From contig JAWQUS010000025.1 in the NCBI GenBank assembly GCA_036365455.1, forward strand, positions 21,116,001-21,180,000: a stretch of 64,000 nt of DNA, in the 5' to 3' direction. Position 1 is the first letter of the stretch, and each line of letters begins with the position of its first letter. Made by a program: the position numbers and the translations under genes. The notes under the pieces were generated by a model. The model searched no databases. It was not told the origin of the DNA and saw only the letters and a program-made list of their open reading frames with translations. Origin of the DNA: Macrosoma leucophasiata (Eukaryota > Arthropoda > Insecta > Lepidoptera > Hedylidae). Below, piece after piece: positions 12,301-21,373 of the stretch.

Positions 12301-13082
12301 CTGCTTCAAATGCTTTGTGATATCAGACACTACTTTCACAATGAAATGTTCTTATTTCTCAAACGTTACTATTTATTTACGTCCAGGTTTGGCTATTGAG
12401 CTAATGATTATACATGTGTACCAAAATTTAGCTCGATCAACTGAATATTTGTGAAGAAAAATGACTGTGACAGGCGTCCAGACGAGTGATCTTGGAAGAG
12501 TAACGTTTTTCAAAGCTTGGATGTATCACAAATGTTACTTGTACCTTATTAAATGAAATGATTGGGCGCATTAACACACGTAATCACGTAACAACACATT
12601 AAACACCTGCAATACACTTCTGTATTGTGGATAGGACAAATCTAAACAGAACTTACTATTTGAAGTAAAAGATGTATTGACATCCTGAACAAATTTAACC
12701 AAACAAAAACCACATACAGTCCCTTGCGCTAATATGGACAACAGGCTGTAAATACTCCTCCCAGAAAAATATGAAAATCTGTAAAAAAATAAAAGTAATA
12801 TTTTTTCATAAACTGTACCAAAACTGTAAAAAATATATATTGCCTCTCCCGAGACCCAAGTTTTGCCTCTGTGTCAAAAATTACTCACAGAGGCCTACAG
12901 CAACTCCAAATCGGTACATCATGATTAATGCTACATTTAGCATCTGGTAGATTTGATAAATGACATGTCACTTACGGAAGTGATCCTATAACTTCAATTG
13001 ACAACGGGCGATGAAATGATATTCGGAATTCAGTAAGTTGAGGTTTCGATGAGCCGGTCACGTCTGCAGTGGCTGGTAGATC
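2098..13082 (-). CDS. Sugar-clade gustatory receptor (7-TM), 9 exons found, N-terminus incomplete
   Basis: Predicted ligand-gated cation channel subunit of the insect chemoreceptor superfamily (7tm_7), sugar receptor clade, acting in the dendritic membrane of taste neurons. Exons (minus): 13082-12976, 12745-12657, 9275-9096, 8515-8367, 6582-6460, 5701-5547, 3658-3496, 3142-3053, 2175-2098. All junctions are GT/AG and phases match. Joined exons read LALKWP then LILALLEHVLSD, AVPYNHCFGFMAQ, NVQCTFNWSFADLF, FWRSIREDYNRS, FISFANNLFFICLQLFHTL, GYEHPIYFVYSFVFL, ALSGLQFFNVKRDLLLA and the C-terminal TYELVLLQF block before TGA at 2100-2098; these are hallmark blocks of sugar receptors. The found exons give about 378 residues against roughly 430-460 usual for the clade, so the ATG exon and probably a TM1 exon are missing. 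The two 5'-most exons (FHRPLSIEVIGSL; LLSILAQ...VKFVQDVN) are less certain. No stop or frameshift is seen. A polyadenylation signal on the minus strand lies near 1977. Introns carry SINE and MITE copies. Confidence 0.85.
2452..2613 (+). repeat. A-tailed repeat, 5'-truncated
   Basis: Begins at ggctctgtaatttccggcac and runs to the poly-A end. Confidence 0.75.
3186..3468 (+). mobile_element. ~300-bp A-tailed repeat (SINE or LINE 3' end), near complete
   Basis: The commonest repeat here: starts tactggtggtagagctccag, has gtgttcagcactatcgtgtt and tctataggctgcagtcatca, ends tgtttgccacttccattaca plus poly-A. It resembles the 3' ends of BMC1/L1Bm-type lepidopteran LINEs. This copy lies in a gustatory receptor intron. 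Confidence 0.8.
3787..3865. repeat. Perfect 30-bp hairpin
   Basis: Arms 3787-3816 and 3836-3865 (cgaacccgacgtttcggtcg...) are exact reverse complements around a 19-nt loop. It lies in intron of the gustatory receptor gene. Confidence 0.95.
4044..4302 (+). repeat. A-tailed repeat, old copy
   Basis: accggtcgtagagctctagt to ccaccttccttacattagaa; an older subfamily with tatcacaga-type text. Confidence 0.7.
4328..4618 (+). mobile_element. A-tailed repeat, near complete
   Basis: cctggtggtagagctccagt to cacatcaattacataaaaaa, directly following the older copy at 4044. Confidence 0.8.
6064..6371 (+). mobile_element. A-tailed repeat, complete with 25-nt poly-A
   Basis: tttactggtggtagagttcc to an A run at 6347-6371. 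Confidence 0.85.
6652..6987 (+). mobile_element. SINE with 5S-rRNA-like head, full copy
   Basis: The head (about 6660-6745) contains cggttaagcactacgggcgc and gatgggtgaccgctag, matching the 3' half of 5S rRNA (…ttaagc…cgggcgcggt…gatgggtgaccgc). The body has tcggtcccggttgctatcga, and the tail cccagcagtgggacgtataa ends in (ATT)n. This is the layout of a SINE3-type, 5S-derived element. Confidence 0.78.
7395..7945 (+). mobile_element. Second SINE-like family with (ATG)n tail, split by a hAT MITE
   Basis: gatagcggtcaaaccattcc at the start; after the MITE it resumes at 7729 (tggatgggcatggtgccgcg) and ends in gtccagcagtggacgtgttt and ATG repeats (7919-7931). Homologous to 10940-11160. Confidence 0.7.
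7449..7728. mobile_element. hAT-type MITE, copy 1, inserted in a SINE
   Basis: Ends in tagagcaac...gttgctctatg inverted repeats with a GC-rich inner section (gtcgcggcggaccgaaggga). The 8-bp duplication ggtactaa lies at 7441-7448 and 7729-7736. It splits the repeat that spans 7395-7945. Confidence 0.85.
7977..8018 (+). repeat. 5S-headed SINE, tail fragment
   Basis: Only cccagcggtgggacgtataa, tgggttgcc and the ATT tail remain. Confidence 0.7.
8118..8312 (+). repeat. Lepidopteran interspersed repeat starting ctaatattataaatgcg
   Basis: actaatattataaatgcgag, cacgaaaaaactactggacg and cgcgggaaaaaactcg. A non-autonomous family, Helitron- or MITE-like by general form; class not proven here. Confidence 0.65.
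9720..10323. mobile_element. MITE with ~27-bp imperfect TIRs at a TA site
   Basis: Left end gggggaatccccctagcgcc, right end (reverse complement) agtccccc...accggaca; TA on both sides (9718-9719, 10324-10325). Removing it restores the common repeat text tgtttgttactctttcacg, so it inserted into an older repeat. Tc1/mariner-like by its TA target. Confidence 0.75.
10324..10462 (+). repeat. Same interspersed family, 3' part after the 9720 MITE
   Basis: tactctttcacgaaaaaact and gtcgtgggcaagaactagt; its 5' part lies left of 9718. Confidence 0.6.
10591..10876 (-). mobile_element. A-tailed repeat, near complete
   Basis: Minus copy: poly-T, ttatgtaatggaagtggcaa to gagctctaccaccagtaaaa. Confidence 0.82.
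10940..11160 (+). mobile_element. Second SINE-like family, uninterrupted copy
   Basis: atagtcaaaccattccaata, gggatgggcagtagtgtacc and gtgcagcagtggacaacttt, ending agtgatgat. It shows what the 7395 copy looked like before the MITE inserted. Confidence 0.7.
11629..11911 (+). mobile_element. A-tailed repeat, older subfamily
   Basis: tactggtgatagagtcccag to gccactttcctaacataaaa. Confidence 0.75.
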
Positions 13083-13285
13083 CTGGAGCAGACTTACGTT
13101 AAAGACCACTTTGGGTTAACGGAGAAAAGTGGCTGGATTGTCAACTGAATGCCAGCCGCTCAGGATCAGGGTAGTTGGCGTGCTCAAGGAGAGCCTTATG
13201 TATGTAAACAGCAGTAGGTTGATCAATGATTTGGTGAGTACACCCTAGTGCTCTATGACGGAAATTCTCACCATAATTACCTTAT

Positions 13286-13650
13286 AATAATAATAATGGC
13301 AACCCATTATACGTCCCACTGCTGGGCACGAGTCTCTCCCCTTTTTGGGGGGAGGCCTGGACTGGCTTACTCCACCACGCTGCTCCAATGCGAATTGGTG
13401 GAGGTGGGTGGGTTAGTGGCCAACCCGCCGTCGGATGTTTTCAAACCGCCCATAAGGCCTTTGACAAGGCTTAACGACTGCTATCCATCGATAGCAACCG
13501 GAACCGACGGTTGAACGTGCCCTCCGAAGCACGGAAACGCGCATTTTATTTGCCACTAGCGGTCACCCATCACACTACCCGACCGCGCCCGTAGTGCTTA
13601 ACCGAGTAGATCGCTTACGATCTATACCAGCCGCTGGGCCATGCGCGCTT
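13286..13650 (-). mobile_element. 5S-headed SINE, full copy
   Basis: Minus orientation. The ATT tail is at 13286-13297, then cgtcccactgctgggcacga, and the 5S-like head ggtcacccatcacactaccc near 13561. Ends near gccatgcgcgc. Confidence 0.8.
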
Positions 13651-14099
13651 AATTACCTTAATTTAGGTGTATCTAATTCACATACACCTAAGACGGGGTT
13701 CAGACCGAAGCATTGGCCGATGATGATAGTAAATTTCATAGCAGATTGGAAAGTTGCTCTACGTACTGGCCCATTGCTTGGTTCGATGTACTCCTGTCGT
13801 ACTTTTGGATCTGAAATGCAATATCATCGCCTATAGTCCATCAAGAAAAAAAGCGGAGGCATACCTCTATCCATTACTGTCGATAATTTTGTCACTTTTT
13901 TACCCGAGACTCAAGAAAATAAACACGAATGGGTGTAGGGATAAATATATAAATGAAATAAATATTTTATTTTGCTTACTTCATTGAGTCCAACAGTGAA
14001 CTGCCTCAGTGTTTTTAATAACGATGTAAATATTAATATAAATATGTTGATTAGTGCCTTTTTTTTCGCTCGTGGGTAGTTGTGAGTAAAACAGCCTTA
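13651..14099. other. No gene seen
   Basis: Between the 5S-headed SINE and the LINE; nothing recognised. Confidence 0.5.
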
Positions 14100-14229
14100 T
14101 AAATTAGCTCTCATATTTAATGTTATTATTAATTATTTTGACCAATTTTGGTTAACTAATTGATGAGTTACCTTATCATTTAGCAAGACCTGCCCACCAG
14201 CAACTGTAAATCTCACAATTTCTCACTAT

Positions 14230-15015
14230 TTGATTGAGTCACATTTATACACACACACAACTGTCACAATGGAATCTGTAAAGGAGTCTCTAACTGCAAT
14301 GGCTGAGATGTTCAACAGAAAGATGGATGATTTCCAGACCAATCTCAATAAGACATCTCCATCTTCTCCCTCTTTGTCATCGGTTGCCGCAGAATTTCAC
14401 GACTTCAGAAAATTTATGTTGACTGCTTTAAGCTCATTACAGCGCCAAGTTGAGTTTCTGGCAGCTCAAATTGATCGTCAGGAAACCAGGAGTCGGCGAA
14501 AGATGTTGATGCTTCATGGAGTCCCCGAAAGCAACAACAAAGACATTGAGGCCGTAGTTGTTGGTTTAGTGGAAGAGAATTTGAATATTTCAGATTTCTC
14601 CGTCTCAAGTATGTCCCGCTGTAATCGCATGGGTCGTCAAACAGAGAGGAAACCAAGGCCCATACTAATAAAATTTAAAGAATTATCCTCCCGCAATAAA
14701 GTATGGTTTGCTAAAACCAACTTGAAGGGTTCCGGTTTGACTGTCTCTGAATTCCTCACAAAATCAAGACACGAGGTATTTAAAGAAGCTCGCAAACGTT
14801 TTGGCATCAATAAGTGTTGGACCAGGGATGGCACAATTTTCCTTATCACTCCTGATGGCACACGGCACAGCTTAGAGACCCAAGCAGAGCTCGACAGTAT
14901 CCCCAGCCAGTCAACGCAGGAGTCGGCACCGGTCTCGAGAAATGTTTCGTCCAAGGCCAAGCTTCCTGAAAAACTAGGCGAACCCCGTACGAAGCGTCTT
15001 GTGACCAGGAAGTAG
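14230..15015 (+). CDS. LINE ORF1 protein (L1-ORF1-like RNA-binding protein)
   Basis: First ORF of the retrotransposon at about 14.1-18.95 kb, 261 codons, likely starting at the second Met (14269, MESVKESLTAMAEM). Residues ~15-95 are predicted coiled coil (hydrophobic/charged heptads, ending LAAQIDRQETRSRRK). The RRM-like core follows: MLMLHGVPESNNKDIEAVV, then a CTD-like region with RPILIKFKELSSRNKVWFAK, LKGSGLTVSEFLTKSRHEVF and FGINKCWTRDGTIFL. This is the trimerising, nucleic-acid-chaperone architecture of L1-type ORF1 proteins, which form the RNP with the element RNA. The frame is open throughout. A 716-bp spacer separates it from ORF2, so it is expected to be translated independently or by reinitiation. 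Confidence 0.88.
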   Translation: MIESHLYTHTTVTMESVKESLTAMAEMFNRKMDDFQTNLNKTSPSSPSLSSVAAEFHDFRKFMLTALSSLQRQVEFLAAQIDRQETRSRRKMLMLHGVPESNNKDIEAVVVGLVEENLNISDFSVSSMSRCNRMGRQTERKPRPILIKFKELSSRNKVWFAKTNLKGSGLTVSEFLTKSRHEVFKEARKRFGINKCWTRDGTIFLITPDGTRHSLETQAELDSIPSQSTQESAPVSRNVSSKAKLPEKLGEPRTKRLVTRK

Positions 15016-15731
15016 GTTTTCGGTATCTCCGGTATTTCATCTCCATTACACATATTTTTCTTTTAAATTACTTTGAATACTTTTCGTACCCTCTTTGTGT
15101 TTTCTTTTGTGTGTTACAAGTAGTTTTAGCATGGTCAAAGAAGGTAACTTGAGATTTTGCTTCCTTTTTAGAATTTAAATTTTGTGATTTTGTTGATTTA
15201 GTGTACTGTCACTGTCAAATGACAATTTTTTCTTTTTTCTCCGGCTTGTCTATGGTCACATGTTATCGCTCATTAGGGTCGTCTCATACTGAAGTTTTTG
15301 ACCATAGACTGTGTTGCTATATGCATTTAATAATTGTTAATGTGTAGCATTTATATCGACTATATTATTAATAACAAATAAGTAATTTTTTTCTACCTAA
15401 CATATGCATTTACTGGATTTTTATTTATTTTTATTTTTTTTTGTTTTTGCTTTTGCTTTTGCCATTAATGTAGTTCTGCAACATTTGCTTTCGTGACCAT
15501 GCGTGATAAAATATGACACTAAACATACTATTTTGTAATAATTTATTGTAAAAAAAAAATTTTGTAATAAGTGATAAATATTATTATTATTTACTTACAG
15601 ATAGCTGGTGGGTGTGTTTAAGGAAACTTTAGCGAGTAATTAATTACTAAGATATTGTAGGTACTAAGTTTTTTTTTTTTTTTTGTTTTCATTTAATTTT
15701 TAGTTGTGTTTTTATTTTTTTGTATTAGCAA
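15016..15731 (+). other. Spacer between LINE ORF1 and ORF2
   Basis: 716 bp of T-rich sequence between the two ORFs of the LINE, with several poly-T runs (for example 15671-15685). No other feature is seen. Confidence 0.6.
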
Positions 15732-18686
15732 ATGAGTAACTCTAGTGATCAGGATGATTTTTGTTCCTATTCTTCCTCCTTAGGTGGATTGAGCAGCGAC
15801 AGCTTTGAGAGTATCCCCTCCCTTTATGAAACACTTAACGATGCTTTCTCTGATGTAATGAAAAATTTCAATGTTATCCATATCAATGCCCAAAGTATTC
15901 CTGCACATTTCCCCGATATGTTGGCTTCCTTCGATAATAAAAATATTCATGCCATACTGGTATCTGAGTCGTGGCTTAAGCCATGTCTCCCATCTAGTTC
16001 TTACTCTTTGCCCGGCTTTCATTTAATTAGAAATGACCGCACCGGTAGAGTTGGAGGTGGCGTTGCTATTTATTTACGTTCTCACATACCTTTTTCGATA
16101 ATTAACATTTCTTCACAGTCAAATGATGCTGCTGAATATTTGTTTCTTAAAATTAATCTTAACAATATAAAATTTCTTCTTGGTGTATTTTACTGTCCTT
16201 CTTCAACTATTAACTATTTTTCTTCTTTCGAAGAAACTTTAGAGGAGCTCCTGCCTCAATTTAATCACGCAGTAGTAATGGGTGATTTTAATACCTGTCT
16301 GTTAAAAAATGACACAAGGTCTTCTCGTCTTAAATCTCTAGTTAACTCTGCCAATATGCATTTACTCCCATCGTCCGCCACCCATTTCTTTCCCAATTGC
16401 TCTCCTTCTCTTTTAGATTTAGTCATGGTCTCTTCAGTTGACCATGTTGCTAAACATGGACAATGCTCAGCCGATGCTTTTTCATACCACGACCTATTAT
16501 ACGTGTCTTATAAAATCCGACCCCCTAAAGCAAAGGCTAAAATTCTCTTGTTACGTAATTTTAGTGGAATGGATGTGGAGAAACTTCGCGAGGACGCAGC
16601 CAAGATCGATTGGTCGATCATAGATAACGAAGTTAATGTTACCGATAAAATAAAGTTATTTAATTCCTTAATTACACAACTTTTTGACGTTCATGCTCCC
16701 GTTCGACCTGTCCGAGTAAGGCATCTTCCGGCTCCTTGGCTGACAGATGATTTAAGGGCATTAATTTTAAAAAAGAACAAAGCTAAGAATAGATTTAAAA
16801 AGAATGCTAGTGACACAAATCGTGATAACTATGTTACAATTAGAAATTACTGCAAAAAGGTGTGTAGAGATGCACAACGACGCCATATCTTTAATTCAGT
16901 GTCCAATGGTGATCCAGCCAAGGTCTGGAAGTTTCTGAAGTCTCTAGGAGTTGGGAAATCCAGTTTTGATTCCAATATTCTTCTGAACAACTTAGATCTC
17001 AATCAACTTAATGTACACTTTTCATCATCTGCCTGCATTGATGGCATTAAAAAGCTAAACACGTTAAATCTTCTTTCATCGATCCCTACTCCTGAATATC
17101 CCTGTTTTACTTTTGAACAATTCACTGATCGTGATGTTAAGAAGAACATACTTGCAATTGATTCTGATGCTGTGGGTTGTGACAACGTTAGCCGTAAAAT
17201 GATTTTACCTTTAGTTGATTCCATTGTTCCCATGATTACCTCCATTTTCAACTTCTCTATCACCAGTTCCTCCTTTCCTTCTATCTGGAAGGATGCACAA
17301 CTAATACCTTTGCCAAAAAAATCCAATCCCAAATCCTTTTCTGAATTTCGTCCCATTTCTATTCTTCCCTTTTTATCCAAAGTCCTTGAGCGGTTGGTTT
17401 ATGATCAGCTACTTTCCTTTATGTCCAAATACAGTCTGCTCAATTCCTTCCAATCCGGTTTTCGAAGAGGTCATAGTACGGCTAGCGTTCTCGTCAAAAT
17501 AACGGACGATATTAGGCAAGGCATGGAGAATCAACAGTTCACGGTACTCACTTTACTTGATTTTAGCAATGCTTTCAACACTGTTGATTTCGACATCTTG
17601 CTGGCGATCCTTCGTTCTCTTAACATATCTCCGACAGTAATTGATTGGTTTCACAGTTACTTGTTTGGTCGCCGGCAGCGCATTCGATTGGATGACACCT
17701 TTTCTTCTTGGTGTAATGTCACTGCCGGTGTACCACAAGGTGGCGTGTTGTCTCCTCTCCTTTTTTCTACCTTTGTCAACTTAATCACTCAAAATATATC
17801 TTCTCTCTACCACCTTTATGCAGATGATCTTCAAATTTATTGCCAGGCCAATCTCACTCATCTGCCTGAGGCCATACAGAGTGTCAATAACGACCTTAAA
17901 CATATTTCTTTATGGAGTGAAGCTTTCGGATTACAGCTCAACCCAACCAAAAGTCAAGCTATAATCATTGGCAGCTCGCGTATGCTCGCCAAATTAGACA
18001 TGTTACAGCTGCCATCTATTAAAATTAATGGAACGTGTATCACATATTGTGATAATGTTAAGAATTTGGGGATAATTATCGACAATAGTTTATGTTGGAC
18101 GCCACAAATCGCTGAAGTGAGCCGGAAGATGTTTGCTGCCGTTGGCGCCTTGAGAAGACTCCAAAATTTCTTGCCGTCATCCACTAAAATTACTTTAGCT
18201 CGATCGATTCTCTTTCCAATTCTTGACTATGCCGACATATGCTATCTAGACTTAACTCAGGAGCAATTAAACAAACTTGAGCGGCTTCAAAACCTTTGCA
18301 TACGATTCATATTTGGGCTACGCAAATATGATCACGTTTCTGATTTTCGTAAACAACTCAAGTGGCTACCCATTCGTTTTCGCAGGAATACACACATTCT
18401 TTCTTTTCTTTACTGTATACTGTTCAATCCCCAAACCCCAACCTATTTGAAGGAGCGTTTTCTTTTTCTTGGCTCTTCTCATTCCTTGTCCCTTCGTTCT
18501 TCCAATAATCTCCTTCTATCAATTCCTTCACATTTCTCTTCATTTTATTCCAAATCATTCACGGTGGAAGCTATCCGCCTATGGAACTTGCTTCCTGTTG
18601 AAATTCGACAAGCTAATTCAGTCGTAACGTTCAAAAAACGACTTCACGATCATTACGTCGCCCAGATCTTTCCCTTGTCGAGTTAA
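15732..18686 (+). CDS. LINE ORF2: apurinic-like endonuclease plus reverse transcriptase (CR1/Jockey group)
   Basis: 984 codons, open. An N-terminal exonuclease/endonuclease/phosphatase-fold domain spans residues ~45-260: HINAQSIPAHF, LVSESWLKP, GGGVAIYLRS, VVMGDFNTCLL near residue 184 and SYHDLLYVSY near 252, which carry the catalytic Asn, Glu, Asp and His. The reverse transcriptase covers ~510-780: LIPLPKKSNPKSFSEFRPIS, FQSGFRRGHSTASVL, LLDFSNAFNTVD near 610, GVPQGGVLSPLLFS and LYADDLQIY near 696 (YADD active site). The C-terminal segment ends in RLWNLLPVEIRQANSVVTF, typical of the CR1/Jockey group in animals. No internal stop or frameshift is seen. The enzyme nicks target DNA and primes reverse transcription of the element RNA. 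Confidence 0.93.
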   Translation: MSNSSDQDDFCSYSSSLGGLSSDSFESIPSLYETLNDAFSDVMKNFNVIHINAQSIPAHFPDMLASFDNKNIHAILVSESWLKPCLPSSSYSLPGFHLIRNDRTGRVGGGVAIYLRSHIPFSIINISSQSNDAAEYLFLKINLNNIKFLLGVFYCPSSTINYFSSFEETLEELLPQFNHAVVMGDFNTCLLKNDTRSSRLKSLVNSANMHLLPSSATHFFPNCSPSLLDLVMVSSVDHVAKHGQCSADAFSYHDLLYVSYKIRPPKAKAKILLLRNFSGMDVEKLREDAAKIDWSIIDNEVNVTDKIKLFNSLITQLFDVHAPVRPVRVRHLPAPWLTDDLRALILKKNKAKNRFKKNASDTNRDNYVTIRNYCKKVCRDAQRRHIFNSVSNGDPAKVWKFLKSLGVGKSSFDSNILLNNLDLNQLNVHFSSSACIDGIKKLNTLNLLSSIPTPEYPCFTFEQFTDRDVKKNILAIDSDAVGCDNVSRKMILPLVDSIVPMITSIFNFSITSSSFPSIWKDAQLIPLPKKSNPKSFSEFRPISILPFLSKVLERLVYDQLLSFMSKYSLLNSFQSGFRRGHSTASVLVKITDDIRQGMENQQFTVLTLLDFSNAFNTVDFDILLAILRSLNISPTVIDWFHSYLFGRRQRIRLDDTFSSWCNVTAGVPQGGVLSPLLFSTFVNLITQNISSLYHLYADDLQIYCQANLTHLPEAIQSVNNDLKHISLWSEAFGLQLNPTKSQAIIIGSSRMLAKLDMLQLPSIKINGTCITYCDNVKNLGIIIDNSLCWTPQIAEVSRKMFAAVGALRRLQNFLPSSTKITLARSILFPILDYADICYLDLTQEQLNKLERLQNLCIRFIFGLRKYDHVSDFRKQLKWLPIRFRRNTHILSFLYCILFNPQTPTYLKERFLFLGSSHSLSLRSSNNLLLSIPSHFSSFYSKSFTVEAIRLWNLLPVEIRQANSVVTFKKRLHDHYVAQIFPLSS

Positions 18687-19349
18687 GTCCTGATCACCTA
18701 AAAGTTACCTATTATTTGTTTTATTATTTTATTTTTTTTTTTTCTTCTTTGTAAGCTATAATTTTAAATTTACTTGCATTAGTACACCCCTAATATTCTA
18801 ATTTACACAGTTTCCTAAACCCAAAGGTTGTCTGGAAGAGATTGCAGTTTTGTGATAAGACCGCCTTTTGTATCGTCTATTTCTTCTTTTTTGTTGTCTC
18901 TTTAATGTATTGGTGTACAATAAAGTATAAAAATAAAATAAATAAAATATAAGTTGAAAATGGAAAGAAAATATTTTGTAGCGAAGCAATGAGATAGTTT
19001 CTGTTTTTTTTTTCATACACAGTGTAACAATATTTTGATATGATAAGCTTCTTCTTGTCCACCTTTATGAAGTTATTACCTACCAATTTAATGCGCTAAA
19101 CCTAGGTAGGTACCTACTAAACAAGCAAGCTAATTAGTCAAACGTAGTTGGAATGAAGAAAACGGTTGATCTCTTATTGAATGAGAGCACCTAACGAGTG
19201 TATAGAAGTCGTGAACTTCAAATACTACCCTGATCGTTACTTTTGTTTTTTCTTCTTCAAATTACTCCTACTGCAGGCCTTGTTAAATAATTTTGTTTTA
19301 TTCATCCATCAAAGTAGGTACTGACCGTGCTCATATGTACTTAAAGATT

Positions 19350-19499
19350 AACCCCCTTATTCATAAACGCATTTAAGCTAAAGTGTTGCTAATCTCTCCT
19401 TTGTCTTTTTCTATCTTGCACATTTGACATTGTAACTGACAAAGACAAAGCATTTTATAGCTAAATCATATCTAATGTACATTTATGAATAAGAGGGTA
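19350..19499. mobile_element. Short MITE, TIR beginning accccctta
   Basis: About 150 bp with inverted ends acccccttattcataaac and tttatgaataagagggta, flanked by TA/TAA. No ORF. Confidence 0.75.
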
Positions 19500-19879
19500 A
19501 ATAAATTTTAAATTAATAAAAACATTTGAAATTAAGATTTCTCTTTTCCACAAATCAGAAATTTAATCAATAAATACTTACAGCTGTGTATTTTATTCTT
19601 TTTAAACTTATCCATTGCCCGCACATCCATTTTCTACCTGAAAATGTTGAAGTGATTGCATTTTAAAACACCATTTTTAACACGCGAGCAAATTACTGTT
19701 GTTTACTTTGAAACATGATCGATTTAAAATTACAGGTCAGCCATCATTGATGTTAATTGTAACTTTCTTTTCCATTAATACATTAACAAAATGATTAATG
19801 ATGAGACAAATTGTGTAATCATATTTCATTCTGTCATGTGAATAATAATAACAATGTTTTATATTTCGCCTCAGTAGCC

Positions 19880-20441
19880 GAGTTATTCGTCATCTCGCAC
19901 GAAAAAAAAACCGCACGATCGGGTGACTTGGCACCTTTTGAATTTACCTAATATTTCTGTCTTCAACTCGCACGCTCATACAAAGTACCTACAGCCAGGT
20001 AAATAAATTTGAAATGAAAATTTAGGAAACGACATTGCTGCTGCTACTGAGTAACTACTGTTGTTTTATATCTGAAACAGATTTATATACCTACATAAAG
20101 CTAAAAAAAAATCGCTCGTACACTATGTTGACAATTATTGTATGTTATAAGAAGTAGTTCTAGTAACAAGCCAAATCTTTTCTGTTATTGTAGATTCTAT
20201 ATCATATTTTTGATTGAAATGTAAGTATATCTAAAATTATGACATAATAATATTTTGTTTAATTTAAAGAGCAACCATAAAATATTAAACTTTTTTTGAA
20301 AGGGTTTTTGTAGTTAACTGTACACAGTTACCTCACAATTTTACGGCCGGGCGAGTTGACGACAGAAATATTATTTAAATTCAAAAGGTGGCAAGTCACC
20401 CGTTGGTGCGAATTTTTGTCGTGCGAGATGACGAATAACTC
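19880..20441. mobile_element. MITE with ~95-bp TIRs and 8-bp duplication, inserted in a tRNA-headed SINE
   Basis: TIRs start gagttattcgtcatctcgca and run to about 19975; the inverse begins near 20347. The target duplication cagtagcc is at 19872-19879 and 20442-20449. The 8-bp duplication suggests a hAT-, P- or Merlin-type transposase; no coding capacity is seen. Confidence 0.87.
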
Positions 20442-20620
20442 CAGTAGCCAAGTGGTAGCAGGCCACTACTACTACGCTGGGGACTTGGGTTTGATTCTCG
20501 GAGCGGAGGCTATCAGAGATAACTGTGTGTAAAATCCTTTTTAGACAACATGTAACACACTCTCAAACACCCCGATTAGAAAATCATGCTATAATCATAA
20601 TACATGAACTGAAATTACAT
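20442..20620 (+). mobile_element. tRNA-headed SINE (interrupted by the 19880 MITE)
   Basis: Head cagtagccaagtggtagcag and cttgggtttgattctcggag (B-box-like), then tatcagagataactgtgtgt. Related to 27185-27440, 33440-33560 and 63000-63240. The first bases also survive at 19872-19879 on the other side of the MITE. Confidence 0.7.
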
Positions 20621-20804
20621 ATTTATGTATTTAATTTTTTTATTTAAGAAACAAGTTGTCCTCAATTTGTACGTACAGTATGTACACCCTACGTAAAAAC
20701 ACAGACCTACTCACGCACACCGTCGCAAAGTGAGGTAGCGTGACCCGCGCATCCCTATTTAACAGTGTTTAGTAATAATATTAATTCTCACTATTTTATT
20801 ATTT

Positions 20805-21030
20805 ACTAGCTGTGCCCGAGACTTCGTCTGCGTGAGAATTTATGATTGTTCAGTATCTACCCGGACGAAGGCGTGGGCGCAGCTAGTATAAAAGTAGCCT
20901 TAGTACTCTTTATTACATAAGCTATCTGGCAGTGAAAGTCCTTTCAAAATCGGTCCAGCCGTTCCCAAGATTAGCCTGACAGACAGACAAAACTTGTAAG
21001 TCCGCCATAGGCCTCCATACAGATGGACTG
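20805..21030 (-). repeat. Interspersed repeat with inverted tactagctgtgcccg end
   Basis: tagctgtgcccgagacttcg and its partner ggacgaaggcgtgggcgcag form an inverted end, followed by aatcggtccagccgttccca. Confidence 0.65.
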
Positions 21031-21308
21031 AGTTTTGTATTATGAAAGTTATATACACCAAATTTAAGAGATTTTTAATTCTCAGGGAAGGAATTGACGT
21101 TTTTTTTTTAATCTCTTACCAAATGTATGGGCCACGCGGAGACAGAGAGGGACTTAGACTTTATTGTTTTACTTAGGTGTCAGAAATAGGGTTTAATTTA
21201 ACTTATATGTCCGAAATAGGGCTACAATATTCTTGCCCGGCGTATCAAGGGTTGTAACACCGGCACCGGAGGGGGACTAGGGGCCTCCGCCGCCCCGGGC
21301 CCTTGATT

Positions 21309-21373
21309 TTTTTTATGTAATGGAATTGGTAAACAAGCATGCAGTTCACATTGATGTTAAGTGATGACTGCAG
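21309..21373 (-). repeat. A-tailed repeat, 3' fragment
   Basis: ttttatgtaatggaattggt to gttaagtgatgactgcag. Confidence 0.75.

Larger units (their letters stand above)
14100..18955 (+). mobile_element. CR1/Jockey-group non-LTR retrotransposon, both ORFs open
   Basis: Contains ORF1 (14230-15015), a 716-bp spacer and ORF2 (15732-18686). The 3' UTR has the motif cccaaaggttgtctggaaga near 18820, which ends many lepidopteran LINEs of this group, and ends in an A-rich tail with AATAAA repeats (18920-18950). The 5' boundary is approximate and I could not find a convincing target-site duplication. Confidence 0.85.
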
